DNA of 64,000 nt from Micromonospora sp. WMMD882 (lineage in GTDB: Bacteria > Actinomycetota > Actinomycetes > Mycobacteriales > Micromonosporaceae): positions 1,302,001-1,366,000 of the forward strand of contig NZ_CP114903.1 in NCBI RefSeq assembly GCF_027497255.1, in the 5' to 3' direction. Below are positions 53,414-62,486 of this stretch, in pieces. Both the position numbers and the translations under genes were made by a program. Position 1 is the first letter of the stretch. Each line of letters starts with the position of its first letter. Under the pieces are notes generated by a model that was not told where the DNA came from, did not search any database, and saw only the letters and a list, made by a program, of their open reading frames with translations.

Positions 53414-56344
53414 ATGTCGGGGCGGGGCGTGCGGCTGGTGGGCAGGACCGACGAACTGCGTACCCTCGTCGGCGCGCTGGCGGCCGCCCGCGACGGCGCC
53501 GGCCGGGCGCTCTTCCTCGTCGGCGGGCGCGGCGCCGGAAAGTCCCTGCTGGCCGCCGTCGCCGGAGACCTCGCCACCGGCGCGGCCATGCCCACTCTCC
53601 AGGGCCGGTGCAGCGTGATCGGTCCACCGATCGCCCTGCGTCCCCTGCGCGAGGCGCTGGTGACCGTCGGCGACCTGTTGTCCCCGCAGGAGGTCGCGGA
53701 GCTGGGGCCGCACCGCCGGGCGCTGACCCGACTGGCGTCGGGGTCGGCGCTGCCCGGCCCCACCGGGTCGGCGGGCAGCCCCGGGCCCGACCCGCTCGCG
53801 TTCGGCGAGGGGATCCTCCGACTCACCGGCCTGGCCGGCCGGGGCCGCGGCTGCCTGCTGGTCCTGGAGGACCTGCACGACGCCGACGGGGAGACCCTGG
53901 CCATCCTCGACTACCTGGTCGACCACCTGCGCCGGCAACCGGTCACCCTGGTCGGCACCCTGCGCGCCGACGCCGGCCCGGCCCTCGACCTGGTCCGGGC
54001 CGCCGCCCGGCGGGGCGCCTGCCGGGTCGTGGAGCTGCGCCCGCTGGGCCCGGACGACCTGCGCAGGCTGGCCGCCGTCCGCCTGGGCGTCCACCCGGAC
54101 GAGCTGCCCGGGTCCGTGCCCGACCTGCTCCGGGCGGGCAGCGGAGGCAATCCCGAGCTGGCCGGGGGGACGCTCGGCGAGCTGCTCGACGCGGGGGCGC
54201 TGCGCCTCACCCCGACCGGCTGGCGGGTCACCACGCCGGTGGACGTCCCCGTGCCGTCCCTGAGCCGCCCGGTCACCGCGCTGGCCCCACGGCAGCGTGA
54301 CCTCCTGCTGCTCGGCGCGCTGCTCGGGCCGTCGTTCTCCCGCGCCGTGCTGCGCCGGGCCACCGGCCGCCCCGACCGGGACGTGCGCGACGACCTGTGT
54401 CAGGAGGCGGTGGCCCGGCTGGTCCGGCCGGACCGGTCCGACCCGGACCGGTACACCTTCGTCCATCCGCTGGTGCGCGACGCGCTGCGCGCCACCGTCG
54501 ACCCGGCCGCCCGACGCGTGCTGGCCCGGCGGGCCGCCGAGGCGGTGGCCGCCGCCCACCCGGACGGGCCGCCGTGCCCGTGGACGCTCGCGGCCCTGTG
54601 GCACGACGCCGGCGCCCCGGCCGCCGCCGGCCGCGTCCTGGCCACGGCGGGGCGGAGCGCGTACGCGCGGGGCGCGGCCCAGGAGGCGGCGCGCCTGCTC
54701 GGCCGGGCCGCCACGCTTCTCGCCGAAGCCGAAGCCGAAGCCGAAGCCGAAGCCGACGGCCTGTCGGCCCGGGCCGCCGTGCTGGAGGATCTCATCGACG
54801 CGCTCACCGAGGCCGGGTCGGTGGACCGGGCGCTCGGGCAGGTCACCGCCGTCGACGCCCTCGCCGACCGGCTCGACCCGGCGCGCCGGGCCCGCCTGCA
54901 CACCGCGCTGGCCCGGGCGGCGGGCGCCGCCGGACACGTCACGGACGGACTGCGCCACGTCGAGGTGGCCCGCGCCCTGGTGGGCCCGGACGCCCGCGAC
55001 GCGGACACCGCGCCGATCGACGTGGCCGCCGCCCAGCTCGCCGCGCAGACACCGGACAGGTCACCCGGCGCCGAGGCGGCGGCACGGCGGGCCGTGGCGG
55101 TGGCCGCCCGCGCGGCGCTGCCGGACGTCGCGTTCCGGGCCGATCTGCTGCTGGGCGAGCTGACCCGGGCCGGTGACCCGGCCGCGGCCACCGTCCACCT
55201 CACCCGGGCCTGGTCGGTGGCGGTCCACCGGCACGTGCCGCTCTGGGAACTGCACGCCACGCTCCGCCTCGGCGACGACGACGCGCTACGCACCGGGGAC
55301 CTGGAACGGTTGAATCTGGCCCGTCGGACGGCCGGCCGGGTCGGCGCCACGAGCGCCCGCCACGAGGCGGAGTCCCGGCTGGCCCTGCACGCGGTGCTGC
55401 GCGGCGAGTTCGCCACCGCCGAGCTGCTCACCGAGCGGCTGCTCGCCGACACCGTGCCGGCCGGGCAGCTCCGGCTCGCCCGGCACGCCCTGCTGGTGCG
55501 GGCCACCGCCGCGGCCCACCAGGGGCGGCCACGGGCCATGGTCGACGCGCTCGGCGAGCACCGCCGGCACGGCGGAGACCCCGCCCGGCACGCGTCCTGG
55601 ATCCACGGGCTGGCCCGGGTCTTCGTCGCCCTGCTCCGGGAGGACCGGGCCCGCGCCCTGCACGAGTCCCACCGGGCCGCCCGCGCCGATCTGGACGACC
55701 CGATCGGTTGCCCCCTCGCCGGACGGCACGGACTGCACCTGCTGCTGCGGGCGGTGACCGGCGACCTCGACCCGCCCCCGGAGACCGGGCCGACCGCCGC
55801 GCCGGTCGGCCGGCTCCGCTGGAACCACCACTTCCACCTGCTCGCCGGGGCCGTCCTCGCCGGGCGGGCCGGCCGGACGGAGCAGGCGCGGGCCGCCGTG
55901 GACGAGGCGCAGCGGGTGGCCGCGCCGTACCCGGTGGCCCGGCACCTCGGGCTCCGTCTGGTCAGCGAGGCGGCGATGGTCGACGGCTGGGGGGAACCGG
56001 TGGGCTGGCTCCGCGTCGCCGAGGAACACTTCCACCGCGCCGACGTGCCGGAGGTGGCCGCGGCCTGTCGCCGGCTGCTCCGCCGGGCCGGCTCCCGGTC
56101 CTTCCAGCGGCGCGCCGGCGTCGACGACGTGCCCGCCGGCCTGCGTGCCCGGGGGGTCACCCCACGCGAGTACGAGGTGCTGCGGCTGCTCGCCGAGCGG
56201 CTCAGCAACCGTGAGATCGCCGAGCGGCTGCACCTGTCCGCCCGGACCGTGGAGAAACACGTGGCGAGTCTGCTCGCCAAGACCGGCCAACCTGACCGGA
56301 TCGCGGTCGGTCGGCTCGCCCCGACGGACGACGGACCGGGCTGA
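53414..56344 (+). CDS. LAL-type LuxR-family regulator (AAA ATPase plus LuxR helix-turn-helix)
   Basis: A 976-residue large ATP-binding regulator. The N-terminal ATPase has 'LVGRTDEL', Walker A 'LVGGRGAGKSLLAAV' and Walker B 'CLLVLEDLHDADGETL'. The middle is TPR-like, with an AEAEAEAEAEAD run encoded by five perfect GAAGCC repeats (54725-54754). The LuxR helix-turn-helix is at about 912-970 ('VTPREYEVLRLLAERLSN', 'EIAERLHLSARTVEKHVASL'). The ATG at 53414 lies in an A/T-rich promoter. LALs commonly act as pathway activators; this one is divergent from the RiPP operon and is the best candidate for its regulator. Confidence 0.92.
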   Translation: MSGRGVRLVGRTDELRTLVGALAAARDGAGRALFLVGGRGAGKSLLAAVAGDLATGAAMPTLQGRCSVIGPPIALRPLREALVTVGDLLSPQEVAELGPHRRALTRLASGSALPGPTGSAGSPGPDPLAFGEGILRLTGLAGRGRGCLLVLEDLHDADGETLAILDYLVDHLRRQPVTLVGTLRADAGPALDLVRAAARRGACRVVELRPLGPDDLRRLAAVRLGVHPDELPGSVPDLLRAGSGGNPELAGGTLGELLDAGALRLTPTGWRVTTPVDVPVPSLSRPVTALAPRQRDLLLLGALLGPSFSRAVLRRATGRPDRDVRDDLCQEAVARLVRPDRSDPDRYTFVHPLVRDALRATVDPAARRVLARRAAEAVAAAHPDGPPCPWTLAALWHDAGAPAAAGRVLATAGRSAYARGAAQEAARLLGRAATLLAEAEAEAEAEADGLSARAAVLEDLIDALTEAGSVDRALGQVTAVDALADRLDPARRARLHTALARAAGAAGHVTDGLRHVEVARALVGPDARDADTAPIDVAAAQLAAQTPDRSPGAEAAARRAVAVAARAALPDVAFRADLLLGELTRAGDPAAATVHLTRAWSVAVHRHVPLWELHATLRLGDDDALRTGDLERLNLARRTAGRVGATSARHEAESRLALHAVLRGEFATAELLTERLLADTVPAGQLRLARHALLVRATAAAHQGRPRAMVDALGEHRRHGGDPARHASWIHGLARVFVALLREDRARALHESHRAARADLDDPIGCPLAGRHGLHLLLRAVTGDLDPPPETGPTAAPVGRLRWNHHFHLLAGAVLAGRAGRTEQARAAVDEAQRVAAPYPVARHLGLRLVSEAAMVDGWGEPVGWLRVAEEHFHRADVPEVAAACRRLLRRAGSRSFQRRAGVDDVPAGLRARGVTPREYEVLRLLAERLSNREIAERLHLSARTVEKHVASLLAKTGQPDRIAVGRLAPTDDGPG
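54725..54754. repeat. GAAGCC x5 microsatellite inside the LAL gene
   Basis: Five perfect hexanucleotide copies encode alternating Glu-Ala. Slippage changes the protein by two residues per unit without frameshift. Confidence 0.9.
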
Positions 56345-56373
56345 CCGGCGACCCCGACCGGCGGCGTCGACGG

Positions 56374-57789
56374 TCAGGGGTCCTGCTGGCGGGCCAGCGC
56401 CTCGCCGATGACACGTGCCCCCGCCGAGAAGGCCCCCGGGTCGGGGCCGGAGTAGGGCAGCCGCAGGTAGGCCCCGGTCGGCTCGGCGGGGAACCACTCG
56501 TCGCCGGGGGCGACGACGACGCCGGCGCCCTCACAGTCGCGTACCAGTCGGGTCAGGTCGGTGGTGTCCGGCAGTCGGGCCCAGACGTTCAGCCCGCCCG
56601 GCGGCACGGCGTCGAGCCGGGCGGCGGGCACGTGCTCCCGCAACGCCGCGACGAGCAGGTCCCGGCGGGCGGCGAGCTGGTGGCGGAGGTTGCGCAGGTG
56701 GCTGCGCCACGCGGGCTGGGTGACCACGTCGAGCGCGACGGACTGGAGGAGGCCGCTGACGTACATCGACTCGGCCTGCGCGTCGGCCAGCACCCGGGCG
56801 CGGGCCGGACCGCGGACGACCATCCCGGCGATGCGGACGGCCGGGGAGACGCTCTTGGTCAACGAGCGCAGGTAGACGACGTGTCCGCCGTCGTCCCGGG
56901 CGGCGATCGGCGTCGGGTCGTCGACGATGCCGAAGTCGTGCGCCCAGTCGTCCTCGATCAGGAACGCGCCGTGCCGACGGACGACGGCCAGGACCCGGTC
57001 GGCCAGGGCCGGTGACCACCGGGCGCCGGTCGGGTTGGCGAAGTTCGGCTGCGCGTAGCACGCCCGCGCGCCGGTCCGGTCGAACGCCCGGTCCAGCTCC
57101 TCCGGGTCCGGGCCGTGCGCGCCGGTGGGGACGGGCACCACGGGCACGCCGGCCTGGGCGGCGGCGAGGATCGCCCCCCAGTAGGTCGGGGACTCCACCA
57201 GCAGCGGACGTCCGGCGCCGACGAGGGCCCGGAACGCGGTGCTGAGGCCGCTCTGACTGCCGGGGAAGACCACCACGTCGCGGGGCGTCGGCGGGGTCAC
57301 CCCGACCGGGGCGGCAGCGCCGAGCTCGGCGGCGAACCACTGTTGCAGCTCCGGCAGACCGGCGGCCGGCGGCCGGCTGACCGCGGCGTCACCGCGGGCC
57401 GCGCGGGTGAACGCGGCCCGCACCAGACGTCCGGGCAGCAACTCCCGGTCCGGGTAGCCGGAGTGCAGCGCGATCATGTCGTTCGGGACGGTCCGTAGCG
57501 CCGTGGACAGCCGGGACGCGCGGCTCGGCGGCGAGCCGAGCGCCGCCGTCTGCCAGCCGTAGTCGTGCGGGCGGGCCGCCGGGGCGGCCCGGACGAAGGA
57601 GCCCACCCCGGGACGGCTCTCCACCATCCCCTGTGCGCCCAGGGTCCGCAGGGCCTTCTGCACGGTGACCGGGCTCACCGCGTGGCGGGCCACCAGGGTC
57701 CGGGTGGACGGCAGTCGCGCCCCCGGCGCGGCCGTCGCGATCCAGCGGCGCAGCTCGGCGACGATCCGCGCGCTGCTATCGTCATCCAT
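56374..57789 (-). CDS. MocR-type regulator (GntR helix-turn-helix fused to aminotransferase fold)
   Basis: A 471-residue fusion. The GntR winged helix is at about 5-72 ('IVAELRRWIATAAPGARLPS', 'LVARHAVSPVTVQKALRTL'). The class I aminotransferase domain has 'YAQPNFANPTGARWS', 'FLIEDDWAHDFGI' and the PLP lysine in 'YLRSLTKSVSPAVRIAG'. MocR proteins sense PLP or amino-acid derivatives and regulate a divergent gene. Its ATG (57787-57789) overlaps by two bases the ATG of the divergent EamA gene. Upstream open frame on this strand is only antisense to EamA. Confidence 0.92.
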   Translation of the reverse strand: MDDDSSARIVAELRRWIATAAPGARLPSTRTLVARHAVSPVTVQKALRTLGAQGMVESRPGVGSFVRAAPAARPHDYGWQTAALGSPPSRASRLSTALRTVPNDMIALHSGYPDRELLPGRLVRAAFTRAARGDAAVSRPPAAGLPELQQWFAAELGAAAPVGVTPPTPRDVVVFPGSQSGLSTAFRALVGAGRPLLVESPTYWGAILAAAQAGVPVVPVPTGAHGPDPEELDRAFDRTGARACYAQPNFANPTGARWSPALADRVLAVVRRHGAFLIEDDWAHDFGIVDDPTPIAARDDGGHVVYLRSLTKSVSPAVRIAGMVVRGPARARVLADAQAESMYVSGLLQSVALDVVTQPAWRSHLRNLRHQLAARRDLLVAALREHVPAARLDAVPPGGLNVWARLPDTTDLTRLVRDCEGAGVVVAPGDEWFPAEPTGAYLRLPYSGPDPGAFSAGARVIGEALARQQDP

Positions 57790-57834
57790 GAGGAGCAACA
57801 GTAGCGCTATCCTGTCCCGACCGCCGCTGCTATC
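57772..57834. promoter_or_regulatory. direct repeats of GC(T/G)CTATC across the MocR/EamA start codons
   Basis: GCTGCTATC at 57772-57780, GCGCTATC at 57804-57811 and GCTGCTATC at 57826-57834, in the same orientation on both sides of the shared start point. MocR regulators typically bind direct repeats near their divergent target, so these are candidate sites. Confidence 0.5.
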
Positions 57835-58720
57835 CCCGTCCCGGGCCGGGGTCGGGTGGGGGCTGCTCGGGGTGGTCGGGTTCTCGTTCACCGTCCCGTT
57901 CACCCGGGTGGCCGTCCAGGACGGCGGCATGTCGCCGCTGTTCGTCGGCTGCGGGCGGGCGGTGGTCGCCGCGCTGCTGGCCGCCGGCGCGTTGGCGGTC
58001 ACCGGGCAACGACCGCCCCGCGCCGCCCAGTGGGCCCGGCTGACGGTGGTGGCCGGCGGCGTGGTGCTCGGGTTCCCGGTGCTGACCTCGTTCGCGCTCG
58101 CCACCGCCTCGGCCAGCCACAGCGCCGTGGTGATCGCGTTGCTGCCGGCCGTGACGGCCGTGACGGCGGCGCTGCGCGGGCACGAGCGACCTCCCGTCCG
58201 GTTCTGGCTCGCCGTGCTCGCCGGAGCGCTGGCCGCCGTCGTGTTCACCTCGTCGCCAAGCGGTCTCGGCGGGCTGCGCTGGTCCGACCTGCTCCTGCTC
58301 GGCGCGGTCCTCGCCGCCGGCCTCGGGTACGCCGAGGGCGGGTTGCTGGCCCGGGAGCTGGGCGCCTGGCAGACCATCTCGTGGGCGCTGGTGCTGTCCG
58401 CGCCGCTGGCGGCCGTCCTCGCCGCCGTCGCGATGGCGGCCCACCCGCCGACCGCCACGCCGGCCGGCTGGGGCGCGTTCGCCTACCTGGGGGCGGTCAG
58501 CATGTTCCTCGCCTTCTTCGGCTGGTACCGCGGACTGGCGATCGGCCCGATGGCGCGGGTCAGCCAGATCCAGCTCGTGCAGCCCGTGCTGAGCATCTGC
58601 TGGGCCGGCCTGTTCCTGGGCGAGGCGGTCACCTGGTCCACCCTCCTCGCCGGCGTCACCGTGATCGCCTGCGCCGGTCTCGCCGTGCGTACCCGCCTCG
58701 AACCCCGACCGTCGCCATGA
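57788..58720 (+). CDS. EamA/DMT-family transporter
   Basis: A 310-residue membrane protein with two EamA repeats, about 10 helices: 'GLLGVVGFSFTVPFTRVAV' to 'LAVLAGALAAVVFTSS', then 'LLGAVLAAGLGYAEGGLLA' to 'TLLAGVTVIACAGLAV'. 'QIQLVQPVLSICWAGLFLGE' is the family signature near the end. A probable amino-acid or metabolite exporter. The ATG at 57788-57790 is the only in-frame start before the first helix. Divergent from and presumably regulated by the MocR gene; both promoters must overlap coding sequence. Confidence 0.9.
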   Translation: MRSNSSAILSRPPLLSPSRAGVGWGLLGVVGFSFTVPFTRVAVQDGGMSPLFVGCGRAVVAALLAAGALAVTGQRPPRAAQWARLTVVAGGVVLGFPVLTSFALATASASHSAVVIALLPAVTAVTAALRGHERPPVRFWLAVLAGALAAVVFTSSPSGLGGLRWSDLLLLGAVLAAGLGYAEGGLLARELGAWQTISWALVLSAPLAAVLAAVAMAAHPPTATPAGWGAFAYLGAVSMFLAFFGWYRGLAIGPMARVSQIQLVQPVLSICWAGLFLGEAVTWSTLLAGVTVIACAGLAVRTRLEPRPSP

Positions 58721-58868
58721 CAGTCGCGTGACAGTGGCCCCCGGGCGGCGGCGACGCGGTTTTCCGGGGCCCGCCCCCGGGTAGGGCCTGACGTCGAGAC
58801 GAGGGTCGGCCCGGATCCACGCGCCGCCGGCCGACCCGCCGCCCGACCAGGAAGCGGGGAGGTGTCCC

Positions 58869-60656
58869 GTGCGCTGTCTGCACCGGCGTTACCGGCTCGA
58901 CGAGCCCGTGGGCCGGGGCGGCATGGCGGTGGTCTGGCGGGGACACGACCTGCGTTTGCAGCGGACCGTCGCGGTGAAGATGCTCTCCTCCGCGCTGCTG
59001 GGCGACCTGGCCGCGCGCCAGCGGATGCGGGCCGAGGCGCTGGCCGTGGCCCGGGTCGGCCATCCCCACATCGCCAGCGTCTTCGACTACGGCGAGCACC
59101 GACGGCTCGGCCGGCCGGCCGAGCCGTTCCTGGTGATGGAGTTCGTCGACGGCGACACCCTCGCCGCCCGACTGGCCGACGGCGGGCCCCTCGCCTGGCC
59201 GGAGACGGCCCGCCTCGGCGCGGAGGTGGCCGCCGCGCTCGCCGCCGCGCACGCCCACGGGGTCGTGCACCGGGACGTGAAGCCCGGCAACGTGATGCTC
59301 ACCCCCACCGGTGTCAAGGTCGTCGACTTCGGCGTCGCCGCCGGCATCGGTCAGGATCCGGCCGACCCGAACGGGATCGTCTGGGGCACGCCGGCGTACC
59401 TCGCTCCGGAGCAGGCGGCCGGGCTGGCCACCACGCCCGCGGGGGACGTCTTCGCGCTCGGTCTGACCCTCGTCGAGTGCCTGACCGGACGTCGCCCGGA
59501 CCGCGCGCCCCACGACCCCGCCTCCGTCGACCTGTCCGCCTGCGCGCTGCCCGGGCCCGTCGCCGGGCTGCTGGAACGCTGCCTGTCCACCGACCCGCGA
59601 CGGCGACCGCCCGCGGCGCGGTTGGCGGACGCCCTGCGCGCCGCGCCGGGAACGGCCACCGCGTACGTCCGACCGTCAGCGGGCGTCGTCGCGGGCCCGT
59701 CGGCCACCGGGGGTGTGCCGTCCGGTCAGGAGGCCACCCGCGCCGTGTCCCCGCCGACCCGGCCACCCGTGTCGTCGTCCCTGCCGCCCCGGCCACCGGC
59801 GTCGGCGGCGGCTCGCCGTCGACGCCGGATACGTCGGGTCGGACTGCTCGTCGGCGCTCCGTCGGTGCTGTTGGCGGCGTTGCTGGCCAGCCAGGTGCTG
59901 CCCGGCATGGTGGGCGCGGGCGACGCCGCCGACGGTGACCCGACCGCCCCGGACGTGGGCATGTGCGTGACCCACTACCAGGCGCGGCAGAACGCGGACG
60001 GCACCTTCACCGCCCGGTTGACAGTGAACAGCCCGGCCTGGCGGGACGGGACGGTACGGTTCGCCCTGCCGTCCGGCCAGCGCCTCGTGGACGCCGTCGG
60101 CGCGGCGTGGAGCCAGCATCAGCGGCTGGTGACGCTGGACCTGCCGGCCGGGCCGGAATCGGGCTCGCCGGTCACCGCGACGCTGCACGGGCGCAACGAC
60201 AACGCCAGCCACGACGTGCCCCGGACGTTCGTCGTCGACGGCGAGCTCTGCGCGCCGGCCACCACCCGGGTCCGTACCCAGGTCATGCCGAGCCCGGCGA
60301 CGCCCACCACCGACGGGCCCGGCACCGGTCCCGGTCCGGTTCGGGACGGGCAGGTGTCCGCGCCGCCCAGCGCGCCGCCGCCGTCGTCCGGTCCGCCGTC
60401 GTCGTCCGCGCCGCCGCCGGCCGTGGACCGGCCATCGCCATCGCCGTCGCCGTCGCCATCGACTTCCGTGCCGTCGAGCCCTCCGCCGTCGAGCGGTATG
60501 CCGTCGAGCGCCCCGCCGACGACGGCCCCGCCGACGACGGCGTCGCCGACCCCGGCGCCCACCACGCCGTCCGCGCCGCCGCCCACCGAGGCGCCGGAGC
60601 CCACGCCGAGCCGTACGGCCACCGCGTCGCCGCCGCCGGACGTCACCTCCGACTAG
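58869..60656 (+). CDS. membrane Ser/Thr protein kinase with extracellular CBM2-like domain
   Basis: A 595-residue bacterial Pkn2-type kinase. The kinase domain (about 8-265) has 'GRGGMAVVWRGHD', catalytic Lys37, Asp136 in 'HRDVKPGNVML', 'KVVDFGVAA' and 'GTPAYLAPEQ'. A Pro-rich juxtamembrane region and one transmembrane helix (about 322-345; 'VGLLVGAPSVLLAALLAS') follow. Outside, residues 366-461 are bounded by two Cys and contain 'FALPSGQRL', 'AAWSQHQ' and 'FVVDGELC', a pattern like family 2 carbohydrate-binding modules. The tail is Pro/Ser/Thr-rich. The GTG at 58869 has GGGGAGG. No PASTA repeats. Possible sensor of a polysaccharide. Confidence 0.9.
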   Translation: MRCLHRRYRLDEPVGRGGMAVVWRGHDLRLQRTVAVKMLSSALLGDLAARQRMRAEALAVARVGHPHIASVFDYGEHRRLGRPAEPFLVMEFVDGDTLAARLADGGPLAWPETARLGAEVAAALAAAHAHGVVHRDVKPGNVMLTPTGVKVVDFGVAAGIGQDPADPNGIVWGTPAYLAPEQAAGLATTPAGDVFALGLTLVECLTGRRPDRAPHDPASVDLSACALPGPVAGLLERCLSTDPRRRPPAARLADALRAAPGTATAYVRPSAGVVAGPSATGGVPSGQEATRAVSPPTRPPVSSSLPPRPPASAAARRRRRIRRVGLLVGAPSVLLAALLASQVLPGMVGAGDAADGDPTAPDVGMCVTHYQARQNADGTFTARLTVNSPAWRDGTVRFALPSGQRLVDAVGAAWSQHQRLVTLDLPAGPESGSPVTATLHGRNDNASHDVPRTFVVDGELCAPATTRVRTQVMPSPATPTTDGPGTGPGPVRDGQVSAPPSAPPPSSGPPSSSAPPPAVDRPSPSPSPSPSTSVPSSPPPSSGMPSSAPPTTAPPTTASPTPAPTTPSAPPPTEAPEPTPSRTATASPPPDVTSD

Positions 60657-60726
60657 CCGGAGCCCTGCCGTCACCGCCTCCGACGCGGTCGACGGGTGCC
60701 CTCTTGTGGGAGGCTTCGGCCGTCCA

Positions 60727-60755
60727 TTAGTTTGTTTGCCATCCAGACGAACTAA
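60727..60755 (+). promoter_or_regulatory. 29-bp inverted repeat upstream of the sugar ABC operon
   Basis: TTAGTTTGT and ACGAACTAA are inverted (8 of 9) around 11 bases, 51 bases before the start codon. This is the style of a ROK- or LacI-type repressor site and overlaps the likely promoter. Confidence 0.6.
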
Positions 60756-60806
60756 CGTCACCTCGGGGGCGACCTCTCGACTCGGCCCTTCTCCATAGGG
60801 AGAACG

Positions 60807-62486
60807 ATGACCCTTCAGAACCCCGGCGCGAAACCCTCGCGTCGTTCCTTCCTCGGCCTGGTGGGGCTGGGCGCGGCCACGGTCGCCGGTGGTCCCGCGC
60901 TCGCCGGGTGCAGCGAGAAACCGTCCCGCTCCGGCGGGGCGGAGAACCTGGACGCCTTCGCCGACATCGTGCCCACGCACAAGGAGCTGGCCAACGGCGT
61001 CAAGCCGGACATCACCGGCGTCCGGCCGGTGCCCGACGGCTACACCAGCTACCCCGGCACGCTCGTCGACGCGATCACCGAGAAGCCCGGCACCAGCGGC
61101 AAGCAGGTCACCGCGATGACGCCGGCCTGGGGCCCGGCCCCGCCCGGCGTCGCCCAGAGCGCCTACCTGCAGGCGGTCAACGCCGAGCTCGGCACCCCGG
61201 TCAGCTTCACCATCCAGGACGGCATCACCTACGCCGACAAGCTCAACGCCATGTTCGGCGCGCGGGACGTCCCCGAGCTGCTGTGCGTGCCGAGCTGGGA
61301 GGTGCCGAAGATCCCGCGGTTCGCCGAGGCGATCGGGGTGCTCTTCGAGGACCTCACCGAACACCTCAAGGGCGACGCGGCGGCCGCCTACCCGATGCTG
61401 GCCTCGTTCCCCACCGGCGCGTGGCGCAACGCGATCTGGAACGGACGCCTGGCGGCGGTGCCCAACCCGACCGACGGGCCGTTCCCGTGGGCGTTGTTCA
61501 CCCGCAAGGACCTGCTCGACGCCCGGGGCCTGGCCGTGCCCACCTCGCTCGACGAGCTGCTCACCATCGCCAGGCAGGTCACCGACCCGGCCCGGAAGGT
61601 GTGGGCGTTCGACAACGTCTTCGAGATGATCCAGATGTACCACAAGGTGCCCTCCTCGAAGCAGGGCTGGCGGTTGACCTCCGACGGCACGCCGGAGTTC
61701 AAGTACGAGACCCCGGAGTACCGCGCGGCGCTGGAGGTCATGGCCAAGATCTACCAGGACGGTCTGGTCCACCCGGACGTGGTGGCCAGCAGGGGCGAGG
61801 ACGCCGCCCAGTTGTTCGCCAAGAGCGGCGCGATCGTGTTCAGCCGAAACGGCGTCGGCTTCTGGCAGGGCGCGCAGGCCGAGCACCAGAAGGTCAACGC
61901 CAAGCTGAACATCCAGCCCGTCCCGGTGTTCTCCGCGACCGGGGGCGACCCGCTGGTCTGGGGCGACGACGAGCCCACCTCGTTCACCTTCGTCAAGAAG
62001 GGCGTCGGCAAGGACCGGGTCGAGGAGCTGCTGCGCATCATGAACTGGTGCTCCGCCCCGCTGGGCACGAGCGAGGCGCAGCTGCGGGACTACGGGGTGG
62101 AGGGCAGGCACCACACCCGGACGCCGAACGGGCCGGTCAAGACCGACCTGGCGTTCAAGGAGATCGCCAACCAGTACTACTTCATCAGCGGTCGCAACCC
62201 CACCATCGGCCCCTTCCCGGACACCCCCAACTACGTGCGGGACGTCCTAAACTACTCCAACGAGATGGTCAAGTACCTGGAGAAGGACCCCTGGGACGGG
62301 CTGAAGATCGAGATGCCCGACTCGTACAAGGCCAACACCGTGCCCACCGAGGACAAGTTCACCGACGTGCTGCGCGGCCGTCGGCCGATGTCCGACGTCG
62401 ACGCGATCGTGAGCGAGTGGAAGTCCAGCGGGGGAGAGGAGGCGAGGAAGCTGCTCGCCGACGCCCTGGCCAAGGCTGGGCGATGA
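60807..62486 (+). CDS. ABC transporter substrate-binding lipoprotein (sugar/oligosaccharide type)
   Basis: A 559-residue extracellular solute-binding protein. The signal peptide has a twin-arginine motif and lipobox ('SRRSFLGLVGLGAATVAGG', 'ALAGC', Cys35), so it is probably Tat-exported and lipid-anchored. 'YADKLNAMFGARDVPELLC' and 'LAAVPNPTDGPFPWALFTRK' are typical of LplA-like family 1 binding proteins for larger oligosaccharides. AGGGAGAACG precedes the ATG. It overlaps the first permease gene by 4 bp (ATGA). Substrate unknown; no glycosidase is visible before the window ends. Confidence 0.9.
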   Translation: MTLQNPGAKPSRRSFLGLVGLGAATVAGGPALAGCSEKPSRSGGAENLDAFADIVPTHKELANGVKPDITGVRPVPDGYTSYPGTLVDAITEKPGTSGKQVTAMTPAWGPAPPGVAQSAYLQAVNAELGTPVSFTIQDGITYADKLNAMFGARDVPELLCVPSWEVPKIPRFAEAIGVLFEDLTEHLKGDAAAAYPMLASFPTGAWRNAIWNGRLAAVPNPTDGPFPWALFTRKDLLDARGLAVPTSLDELLTIARQVTDPARKVWAFDNVFEMIQMYHKVPSSKQGWRLTSDGTPEFKYETPEYRAALEVMAKIYQDGLVHPDVVASRGEDAAQLFAKSGAIVFSRNGVGFWQGAQAEHQKVNAKLNIQPVPVFSATGGDPLVWGDDEPTSFTFVKKGVGKDRVEELLRIMNWCSAPLGTSEAQLRDYGVEGRHHTRTPNGPVKTDLAFKEIANQYYFISGRNPTIGPFPDTPNYVRDVLNYSNEMVKYLEKDPWDGLKIEMPDSYKANTVPTEDKFTDVLRGRRPMSDVDAIVSEWKSSGGEEARKLLADALAKAGR

